This document shows positions 56,024-64,000 of a stretch of DNA of 64,000 bases, one piece after another. The DNA is from DATKNA01 sp963755755 (GTDB lineage Bacteria > Actinomycetota > Actinomycetes > Actinomycetales > Kineosporiaceae). The notes under the pieces are model-generated. The model did no database searches and had not been told where the DNA came from. It saw nothing but the letters and a program-made list of their open reading frames with translations. The stretch covers positions 1 to 64,000 of the forward strand of contig CAVWLJ010000013.1 of assembly GCA_963755755.1 (NCBI GenBank). Direction: 5' to 3'. The position numbers and the translations under genes are program-made. Position 1 is the stretch's first letter. Each line of letters starts with the position of its first letter.

Positions 56024-56272
56024 GTTCGGCACCCCCGCCTTCGGTATCCTCCCGCCGGGAACACGGCCGGAGGCCGGACGAGCGCAGCGGGCGCCGCCGC
56101 CGGCGGCGAGAAGCGATGGCCGACCTTCTCCGTCCCCACGACGCCTGGCACGGGCGCAGTCGAAACGCACAACAGCATCAGCTCCTTGACGGCGGCCGGC
56201 ATGGCTCCCCGGCGGCGACGAGGCCTCGCCCGTCCTTGTCAGGAGAGCGTGCTGGTCGGTGCGGCGATACCG

Positions 56273-57529
56273 TCAGATCACGCGCGAGCGGGTGGTCGTG
56301 CGCGAGCGCCCGAGCGGCGTCCGGCGCACGAGCCCCGGCGGGACGGCGACCAGGGACGCCGCGACCGCGAGATCGAGCAGGTACGGCGAGGCGTCGCCCA
56401 GGCCCGTCTCGGTGAACGAGGCCACCACGCAGTAGACGACGAGGAAGATCGCGATGGCCCGGCGCGGGCCGGCCGGTCGTGTCCACGCGGCCAGGAAGAT
56501 CACCAGCAGGAAGGCCACGACGAGGGCCACGCCGACGCGTCCGAGTTCCAGGTGTGTGGCGACCCAGTTGCTGTCGATCGCCAGCCCGTCGAAGGACTTG
56601 TTCCCGAGCCCGGTGCCGAAGAACTCCTGGAGGATCGTGATCTGGCGGGCGCCGATCGCCGCCCACACCTTGGTCCGGCCGGTGAGCTGCGCCAGGTCCT
56701 CGGCGGACTGCCCGCGGGCGAGCCAGGAGACGATGATCGGGGAGAAGACGGTCCAGACCGCGAGCCCCGCGAGCACGACGACGGCCAGCGTCCTGCGGAC
56801 CCGGGCATGACCGAGGAACAGGCTGGCGGCCGCCAGGACGAGGCCGAGCAGCAGCGCCAGCAGGCCCGTCCGGGTGTGTGTGGCGACCAGCGCGGCGGCC
56901 GCGGCGGCGAGGGTCAGCGCGGTGCTCCGCCCGCCGACGAGGCCGCAGAACCACAGGACGACGGTGCAGCCGATGAGGACGGCGCAGTAGTGCGCCACCT
57001 GCGGGGCGGGCATCGGCCAGACGACGCCGGTGAGGCGGCCGTCGGCGGCGAACGCCGGCCCGGGCCCGAGCACCGCACCGACCCACACCGACGCCAGGAT
57101 CACCTTGAGGCAGAGCAGGTGCGCCCGCAGGAGCGGGAGCTCCGGCCGGCCCCACCAGGGCGTCAGCAGCCAGAGGACGACGACGAAGAGGACGAGGCGC
57201 GCCGCTCGGTAGGTCGAACCGACCGCGAACTCGTTGTGCAGGCTGACCATGAGCGCCAGCACCGCCATCGTGCCGAGCAGCGTGAGGAAGACGTTGGGGC
57301 GGATCACCATGCCCGGGTTGGCGAGCATGGCCAGCACGAGCGCCAGGAGGAGGGCCCCCTGCGCCATCGCCTGGCCCAACGAGTGCGGGATCGGCACGAT
57401 CGACGTGCCCTGGAACGGCAGCACGTTGAGGAGGAGCGCCGCCCACGCAGCAGTCGGCCCATGCAGGAGCGGGCCCACGACGGCCGGGCCGGGCGCCGAC
57501 CTGGTCCGGAGGGCGAGCGTGGTGGTCAT
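56273..57529 (-). CDS. O-antigen ligase/polymerase family membrane protein (Wzy-like)
   Basis: An intact 418-residue protein with about 11-12 transmembrane helices and the large outside loop typical of Wzy_C proteins: ARGQSAEDLAQLTGRTKVWAA followed by EFFGTGLGNKSF. It probably polymerises the lipid-linked repeat units after flipping. ATG 57529 overlaps the chain-length regulator stop (ATGA), consistent with a Wzz-Wzz-Wzy set. Confidence 0.87.
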   Translation of the reverse strand: MTTTLALRTRSAPGPAVVGPLLHGPTAAWAALLLNVLPFQGTSIVPIPHSLGQAMAQGALLLALVLAMLANPGMVIRPNVFLTLLGTMAVLALMVSLHNEFAVGSTYRAARLVLFVVVLWLLTPWWGRPELPLLRAHLLCLKVILASVWVGAVLGPGPAFAADGRLTGVVWPMPAPQVAHYCAVLIGCTVVLWFCGLVGGRSTALTLAAAAAALVATHTRTGLLALLLGLVLAAASLFLGHARVRRTLAVVVLAGLAVWTVFSPIIVSWLARGQSAEDLAQLTGRTKVWAAIGARQITILQEFFGTGLGNKSFDGLAIDSNWVATHLELGRVGVALVVAFLLVIFLAAWTRPAGPRRAIAIFLVVYCVVASFTETGLGDASPYLLDLAVAASLVAVPPGLVRRTPLGRSRTTTRSRVI

Positions 57530-59239
57530 GGCAGGAGCGATCGCTCGACCCCGTTGTCGACCCGCGGAACGGCCACGGCGGGCGACCCGAGGTCGGCGTC
57601 CGCGGCGGGGGCGGTCACGCCGGCCGACGTGTCGTCGCGGACCGCACGCAGGAGCACGGCTCCGCGCAGTCGCAGCCCGACGGACCGGATGAGGTCGCCG
57701 GCGGTGCGGACCAGCTCGACGCTGGAGGCTCCCGCGCTGACGGCCACGACGACGTCGTCCGACCACGCCGCGAGGTGGTCCACCCCGACGGCGGGGTCGA
57801 GGTCGGCGAGCACCAGGGTGATGCCGTTCCGGGCCTTCGCCACGGCCACGTCGTCCCAGTGCGCCGCCTCGAGGTCGGCGGGCCCGCGGGTGAGCGAGGG
57901 CACGACGCTGGGGCGGAACACCTCGGGGCGCTCGTTCTCCGGTAGCTCCCCGAGCCGATGCAGGGCCGGCTGGACGACCCCGTCGTCCGTGAGGTCGACG
58001 ACGAGCACGGCCACGCCGGAACGCTGCAGGCGGGTCGCGGCCGCGAGGATCCCGAACCGCATGTCGTTCGCGTTGCCCAGGCAGAGCAGGGCGAGGGCGG
58101 GGCGCCGGCCGGCTCCGGGGATCGCCTGGGCGATGGCGTCGGCCATCCGCTGCCGTTCCGCCGACCGGGTGGTCCGGAGCCGCCGGACCTGGGGCAGGAA
58201 TCCCAGCGGCCTCCACAGCCAGGAAGGCGGCGCGAGGCGGCGGACGCTCAGGGGGACCCGGGTGTCGAGCGCGGCGGCCACCTCGATCCGGAGCCAGAGC
58301 CGGTCGGAGAGGATCGCCTGCAGGACGACGACGGCGAGCCCGAGGGCGAGACCGCCGATCAGGCCCGAGATGAGCACGAGCGCCGGGCGCTTGACGTGCG
58401 ACACCCGCATCGGCGCGGCCGGGTCGATGACCTTGCTCGCCGCGACGACGGAGGCCTGCTGAACACGGGCCTGCTGGACCTCCTGCTGCAGGTCGCTGAT
58501 CTGGCGTGCTCAGGCGGCTGCGGTTGGTCACGGCGTCGAGGATGGTCTGGGTCTGGGTCTGGCCCTGGGCGGCGAGGTCCTGGATCTGCTGGTTGAGGTC
58601 CTGGACCTTCTTCTGCAGCTGCTTGATGTTGTCGTTGTAGCCGTTGATGAGGATCTGGGACTGCGCGCCGACCTGGTCGGCCCGGAACTGCAGGTAGGCC
58701 TTGCTGAAGGCGTCGAGGCGCCGGGCGGCCTCGGCGTCGCTGGGGCCGGTCATCGTCAGCTGGAGGATCTCCGCCGAGCCGGTGGACACCGGGGTGACCG
58801 TGTCGAGCAGCTGCTGCGGCGTCATCGGCAGCCCGAGCGCGGCGATCGTCTGCTGGGCGACGGTCCGCGTCGTCAGGAGGCTGATGTCCGTGGCGATGGC
58901 GTTGTTCGGGTCCGCGTTCGCGTCGTGCGTGAGCATCAGCGTGGTCGTCGCCGTCGGTCGGGTCGGGTCGGCCGCGAGGTACCCCGCGGCGAGGAGCAGA
59001 CCGAGGAGCGCGGGCAGCGCGAAGCGCAGCCAGCGGCGGCGGATCGCGTTGCGCAGGTAGTGGATGCTGACCAGTGCCGCGAACGGGCGCGCCGGGTCGT
59101 CCGGGTCCTCCGGGGCGACGTCCGGGATGTTCCAGGCCGAGGGCTGGTCCCACGGCTTGGGCGCGGGAGGCCGGGAGGCCGGGCGGTCGAAGACGGAGCG
59201 CCAGCCCGCCGGCCGGCCGCCGTCGTCGCTGCTCGTCAT
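57526..59239 (-). CDS. Wzz-type chain-length regulator with degenerate kinase-like domain, copy 1 (one frameshift)
   Basis: About 570 residues. The cytoplasmic N-terminus is followed by a transmembrane helix (WLRFALPALLGLLLAAGYLA), an outside Wzz domain with a long coiled coil (NDNIKQLQKKVQDLNQQIQDL), a second transmembrane helix (LVLISGLIGGLALGLAVVV), and a C-terminal Rossmann-like domain (ALALLCLGNANDMRFGILAAATRL, VLVVDLTDDG). This layout matches BY-kinase co-polymerases, but the Walker A loop GxxxxGK[ST] is absent and there is no Tyr-rich tail. The break is near 58510. ATG 59239 overlaps the copy 2 stop (ATGA). Confidence 0.82.
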
Positions 59240-61261
59240 CGGTTGGTCCCCCGTTCGCTGGCGGCCATCGGAGACTGACTGATCCCCGTCACCCGCAGCG
59301 GCAGGGGGGCCTGGCGGGCGCGCTCGTCGAGGGTACGCCGGCCGGTGGTCCGGTCCGCGGGGTCGGGATCGGCGACGACCAGCCCGTCGATACGCCGGCC
59401 GGCGTCGTCCACGGCGACGGCGAGGCGAGCGAGCTGCTCGCGGCTGCTCACGCCCGGGGCCAGGGAGAGCACCGTGACCTCGGTCGACGGGACGGCGTCC
59501 AGGGAGGGCTCGAACGGGTCGACCACGACGAGGACGATGGTGAGGTCCGCGGCGGGGTGCCTGGGCACCGCGTGCAGGAGCGGCAGCACCTCCGTCGGCG
59601 CCGCCACCGAGGGCTGCGGCGCCGGGCTGGTCACGACCGGGGTCGCCTCCACCGCCTCCTCCTCGTCCTCCTCGTCGGTGTGCTCACTCGCGTCGTCCCG
59701 GTCGGCCGGATCGCCGGCGTCCTCGTCCCGGTGGTCGTCGTGGTGGTCGTCGCGGTGCTCGTCGTCGTCCCCGTCCTCGTCCGGCGTCGTCGGCGGCGTC
59801 GTCGGCGTCGTCCTCGTCGTCGTCGTCGTCGAGCCTGGCGCTCGAGACGAGGGCGGCGTCGATGGCGGAGACGAGCCCCTCGAGCGTGGAGACGAGCCGC
59901 TCGGGCTCGGCCAGCGAGCCGTTGACGTGGGCGGAGCCGCCCGTGAGCAGCTCGTCGAAGGAGCCGCCGGCGGCCCCGGGCAGGCTCTCCAGCGGGATCG
60001 GGGTGTCCGGCCTCACCTCGAGCCGCAGGCCCGGCCGCGGCTCGGCCGCGCGCTCCGCTGAGCACGCCGCCCACATCGAGGCCGCGGCGTCGTGGCTGCT
60101 GGCGAGCACGAAACGGGTCGTGATCCCGAGCGACGCGGCGAACGCGGCCAGCTGGGGACCGATCGCGAGGCCTCGGACGTCCCCGGCCACGGTGACGACG
60201 GCGATCGACCGCGGGTGCTCCAGCCGGCCCGCTCGCCCGCCCGACCGGGTCAGTGGCGCGGCGTCCGTCATCGTGGCCAGGGCCCGGAGGAGCTGCCGGA
60301 AGGCCCAGGCGTCCACCGGGGACGCCACGTAGGTCTCGAACAGCGCCAGCCACTCCGCGACCGAGCGCTGGCGACGGCTGCGGACGTCGGCCAGCACGCT
60401 GCTGCCGACGGCGTCCGCCATGTCGTCACGTGCACGCAGCCGGGGGTCGCGCCGCGCGCGCAACGCCACCAGGGCGGCCGCGAGCGCGCCCCCCAGGAGC
60501 GCCCCGACCGCGCCCCAGGTCACGAGGCCGGGCACGCGGCCGGGACCGGTGGCCGGAGCCGCGGGCTGGACGACGGAGGCCAGCGTGGAGGCCGTGCCGA
60601 CCGCCCCGCTCGCCTGCAGTTCGCCCTTGACGCTCTCGAGTTGCTTCGCGATGTCCCCTTGCGACGCTGTGAGCTGGGCCAGGATCTGCGCGTCGTGGAT
60701 GCCGGCCGGTGACTTCCGGCCCTCCCCGTCGATGCGAACCTTCGTGGCGTTGACCTGGGTCAGCAAGTCCTTGAGGCGCTGGTTCAGCTCGTCCCTGCGG
60801 GTGCGGAGGTCCCCCACGATGGCTCCGCTGACGGCGTGCATGTTGTCGGTGATCGTCTGGACGTAGGCGTCGGCGATCGCCTGGGACAGCGTCTGCGCCT
60901 CATGGGGTCGCGGCGAGAACGCGTCGATCGTGATCAGCTGTGAGGTGGCGGCCTCGACGTCGATCCGGTCCATGACCTCGGTGGCGGAGAGGGCCGGGTG
61001 GAGGGCCTGGCCGGCCTTGTCCAGGACGGGGGTGCTGAGCAGGATCTGGATCTGGGTGTCGATGGCGCCTCGCTGCTGTCACCGCCCGAGGAGCTCCCGC
61101 TGCTGAGGAGCACCTTGGAGCGGCTGGTCAGCTGGAGCGGCACGAGGCTGGCGTAGAGGATCCCGAGCCCGAGGCCGAGCACGGCCGCGACCAGGATGAT
61201 GGGCCAGCGGCGGCGCAGGACGGCGACGTCGCGAACGCAGCTCGGAGGAGCGGTCAGCCAC
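59236..61261 (-). CDS. Wzz-type chain-length regulator with acidic linker, copy 2 (three frameshifts)
   Basis: About 670 residues and first gene of the long operon. GTG 61261 (VADRSSELR) follows GAGGGAAG. The protein has a transmembrane helix (WPIILVAAVLGLGLGILYASL), an outside helical domain (LRTRRDELNQRLKDLLTQVNA), a second transmembrane helix (LVTWGAVGALLGGALAAALVAL), and a Rossmann-like domain without Walker A (IAVVTVAGDVRGLAIGPQLA). A roughly 60-residue Asp/Glu/His-rich linker and a small C-terminal alpha/beta domain (LTIVLVVVDPFEPSLDAVP) complete it. Breaks lie near 61238, 61080 and 59790. Confidence 0.8.
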
Positions 61262-61796
61262 GACGAGCTTCCCTCAGTGGCGCGGGGACGGAGCAGCACC
61301 TCGAACGGAGCGCGCCGAACGACTCCTCGCACTCAGCCACTGCTCCCCCTTCATCGGCGCCGGCCCGGTCGGCCTTCACCCAGGCGACCTCGGGTGCCCT
61401 CACGGCGTCACCCGGACGCGTGGCACGACTGCCATGGGCGACCGCAGCGACAGCCGCCGATGACGGACGCGATCACGATGGGCCTCCTCCGAGGCGACGA
61501 GCCGGACAGAGAGCGGGCGGCGGCACCCGCAGGAACGTGGGATCCGCCTGACCAGGTGACCCAGGAGCGGGCACCGATGATACCTGTGACCGGAACCTGG
61601 CCCCCCCGACGGCGTAGCGGCTCTGCCGTGGATGGCGCAGTCCGGCATCCTGTCAGGCCCTCCTGAACCGCGGAAACGGCCGAAAGGGCGCTCATTCCGG
61701 CAACACCTCCGCCGTAGCCCCTGCGGGCCTTATGCTTCTGCGCGAGAGCCACGGTGCCCGCGCTCACCCTCCTCTTCGATCCGAAAGAGTGCCACG
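61262..61796. promoter_or_regulatory. 535-bp divergent region, main exopolysaccharide operon promoter
   Basis: No gene is supported here; frames on both strands are short and lack family features. The region must hold the promoter of the long minus-strand operon (61261 to 43596) and of the plus-strand GT2 gene. No strong hairpin or repeated operator was recognised by eye. Confidence 0.45.
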
Positions 61797-62837
61797 ATGA
61801 GCTCAGTCAGCGTCGTCATCCCCTGCTACAAGTACGGCCGCTTCCTGCGGCATGCGTGCGCAGCGTGCTGACGACCAGGACGGCGTCGACGTCCGCGTGC
61901 TGATCATCGACGACGCCTCGCCGGACGACAGCGCGCAGGCGGCGCTGCAGCTCGCCGCCGGGACCCGCGCGTCGAGGTTCGCGTCCACGAGGTCAACAAG
62001 GGCCACATCGCGACCTACAACGAGGGGCTGCTGGAGTGGGCGGACGGTGACTACTCGCGTTCTGCTGTCGGCCGACGACCTGCTGACGCCCGGCGCGCTG
62101 CGGCGCGCGCGGCGCCGTCATGGACGCCGACCCGAGCGTCGGTTTCGTCTACGGGCACGCCGCTGGTGGCGAGGACGACCAGCCGCTGCCCACGCCGCGG
62201 ACTCGAGAGCGCGGGCGTCGCGGTCTGGCCGGGCTCGAGTGGCTGGAGCACGTGTGCCGGCGCGGCGTACAACGTCATCTCCTCGCCCGAGGTCGTCGTC
62301 CGCACGTCGCGTGCAGCAGCGCGTCGGCGGCTACGACCCCGAGCTGCCCCACACCGGCGACATCCGAGATGTGGATGCGCTTCGCGCTGCACGCCGACGT
62401 CGGCTTACGTCAAGGGGTCGACCAGGCCTACTACCGCATCCACGGGCAGAACATGCGGAGCACGTTCAACGCATTGATGGACCTCCGCAGAAGAGGCTCG
62501 CATTCGAGGTGACCCTCGAACGCTACGGCGATCGCCTCTCCGATCCGCGGCGCCTACGGAACGGGATCAACCGCAGGCTCAGCCATGAGGCGTTGGCCAT
62601 CGCCACCCGTTCGGTGGATCTGGGGACGGCGGACCGCGACGTCGTGGGCCAGCTCGTCGATTTCGCGATGGAATGCTGGCCCAAGGCAGACCGCTTCCCG
62701 ATTTATCACACCCTGCGCGCCCGCCGCCACGTCGACCCGCGCATTCTCATGACGCTTCAGCCCTCACGCCCCGCCGAATTGGGCGACGGGCCCGCGGCTG
62801 GCTCCAGCGACGCTCGTGGAAGTACCGCGGCTACTGA
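61797..62837 (+). CDS. GT2 family glycosyltransferase (many frameshifts)
   Basis: About 345 residues once joined: MSSVSVVIPCYKYGRFLRHA, VLIIDDASPDDSA (donor-binding Asp), VNKGHIATYNEG, LLSADDLLTPGALRRA (DxD-like), DADPSVGFVYGHA, and QAYYRIHGQNMRSTF. The C-terminus ends RRSWKYRGY at the stop 62835-62837. At least seven single-base breaks occur, the first at about 61855 where one missing G turns HAVRSV into a stop. The density of breaks is the highest in the window. The tail overlaps the convergent GT4 by 7 bp. Confidence 0.75.
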
Positions 62838-64000
62838 ACCCTCGCGGCCTGGTTGCAGCGCTCGCCGAGGAAGGCCGTGAGGCGCGGGACAGGACCGTCC
62901 GCGTCGAAGTCGCGCCGGAACCGTTCCTGCGCGGCCCGGGCCATGCGGGCCCGCTCGGGCTCGTGCTCAGCGTCTGATGAGGATCGCCGCCGCTCGTGAG
63001 ACGTCGTTCAGGGGCCAGTAGCGGCCCTCGACCCCGTCGTCACAGAGCTCCGGTATCGGGCCGATCGGGCCGACCACGACCGGGAGAGCTGCCGCCATGC
63101 CCTCGACGATCGCCAGGCAGAACGACTCCGAGTAGCAGGCGTGCACGTACGCCCGATACCCGGCAGGTAGCGCCGCGCGTCCGTGCGGAACCCGTGGAAT
63201 GTCACCTGACTGTCGAGGCCGAGGGCCAACGTCTGCTTGACCAGGTCGTCGTGCAGCGGTCCCTCGCCGTACACGTCGAGGCTGTACTCCCGGCCGCGCC
63301 GCTTGGCCTCGGCCAGCACGGCGAGCAGGAAGCGGTGGTTCTTGACGATGTCGAGATTCGCGATGGTGACCAGATCCCCCACCGGCTCACGCACCGGCGG
63401 CTCCTCCAAGGGTGTCACCAGAGCACCGACGACCACGGAGGGGACCGCGTCCGCCTCCGGGAACCACTCCGTCAGGGCATCCCTGGCCCATTCCGAGACG
63501 TACACCAGCCCGTCGACCTGCGGAATGACCTCACGGTCCGCCTGCCGGATCCACCGGTAGACCGCTCCGTCGCGGCGGATCTCCTCCTTGTCGGCGAACT
63601 CGTCCGCTTGCGGATGCGGAAGTGCACGACCATCACGACGCGTTGGTGAGGACCGCGACGCGCGCGCAGCGCCGCCCGCGCGGAGGGAGGGTCCTGGGCG
63701 AGCACGACGCACTCGCCCTGGCCGGCGAGGTGACGACGGAGCGCCCGGTACAGGAACGCCTCGTGCCAGTAGCGATACCAGAACGTGCTTGCCGTGGTGT
63801 TGAGGCGCTGGAGGCCGACCCGCACCCCGAACACCGGCAGCGTCAGTGGCCGCGCCCAGGAGAACGGCGTCACCAGCGTGGTCGGCGTGCCCTGCTCTCG
63901 AGATGTCGGCGAAGCCGACGGACGTAGGACTCACTCCGCTGATGCCGTCCGGTCGCAGGGTGGTCGCGATCGTCAATGGCGGCAGCGCGGGCTCCGACGC
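62831..64000 (-). CDS. GT4 family glycosyltransferase, 5' end reaching the window edge (several frameshifts)
   Basis: The N-terminal part runs in from the edge (TIATTLRPDGISGV). Then come LNTTASTFWYRYWHEAFLYRAL, FADKEEIRRDGAVYRWIRQAD, VDGLVYVSEWARDAL, VTIANLDIVKNHRFLLAVLAEA, LDVYGEGPLHDDLV, and the donor site HACYSESFCLAIVEGMAAALPVV. The C-terminus AEHEPERARMARAAQERFRRDF...ARVQ ends at 62831-62833. Breaks lie near 63900, 63610, 63165 and 62972. A TTG at 63976 could be the start, but the frame stays open to 64000, so the gene is marked partial. Confidence 0.75.

Noticed and set aside
55298..58462. 1054-codon open frame on the plus strand
   Set aside because: Antisense to RmlC-like, Wzy-like and Wzz-like genes. 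Composition is rich in Arg/Gly/Asp/Gln with no domain pattern.
61400..61767. Short minus-strand frames upstream of the main operon
   Set aside because: They lack a ribosome site and motifs, and overlap each other in different frames.
1..64000. CRISPR arrays, insertion sequences, prophage or restriction systems
   Set aside because: No regularly spaced repeats, transposase motifs, integrase signatures or methylase/nuclease motifs were recognised on either strand.

Overview
The window comes from a very GC-rich actinobacterium. The core genes (rne, rplU, rpmA, obg, proB, proA, nadD, rsfS, a gpgP-like phosphatase) stand in the order usual for Actinobacteria. The proB/proA spacer gene and the duplicated class F sortase genes suggest Pseudonocardiales, but that is a weak inference. 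Translational coupling through ATGA, GTGA or TGATG junctions is the rule.

Layout. (1) 1-6110, accessory left end: a membrane glycosyltransferase-like gene diverges from an OmpR-type two-component system, followed by a secreted dimethylformamidase-like protein and about 1 kb without a convincing gene. (2) 6111-20783, core block on the minus strand: tRNA-Ala(GGC), histidine phosphatase, rsfS, a disordered single-pass membrane protein, nadD, a 48-aa membrane peptide; a plus-strand dolichyl-phosphate-type glycosyltransferase converging on a methyltransferase; then proA, a spacer gene, proB, obg, rpmA, rplU and rne. (3) 20784-29534: a DUF2344 gene and its usual partner, the TIGR03960-type radical SAM gene, are separated by about 6 kb holding two tandem copies of a three-gene cassette: class F sortase, DUF4397 surface protein, and a divergent single-pass membrane protein. 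(4) 29646-30072: ndk. (5) 30322-64000: a large exopolysaccharide locus.

The exopolysaccharide locus holds an initiating sugar-phosphate transferase, a heparinase II/III-like lyase, a two-domain dehydrogenase, an asparagine-synthase-like amidotransferase, a GDP-mannose-6-dehydrogenase-like enzyme, several glycosyltransferases, a PAP2 phosphatase, a secreted GH12 glucanase, a flippase, a polymerase and two chain-length regulators. One translationally coupled operon (61261 down to 43596) holds what looks like a complete GDP-D-glycero-D-manno-heptose pathway (GmhB-GmhA fusion, HddA-like kinase, HddC-like nucleotidyltransferase) and a 3-amino-sugar set (Gfo/Idh oxidoreductase, two DegT aminotransferases, NeuD-like acyltransferase). 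The inferred product is a lipid-linked, Wzx/Wzy-type polymer with uronic acid, acylamino sugar and perhaps heptose.

Caution: well over half of the genes, including ndk, obg and rne, carry single-base frameshifts inside conserved motifs. Shifting by one base restores the family sequence each time. The simplest reading is uncorrected indel errors in the assembly, not gene decay. I therefore annotate whole genes across the breaks and give approximate break positions.
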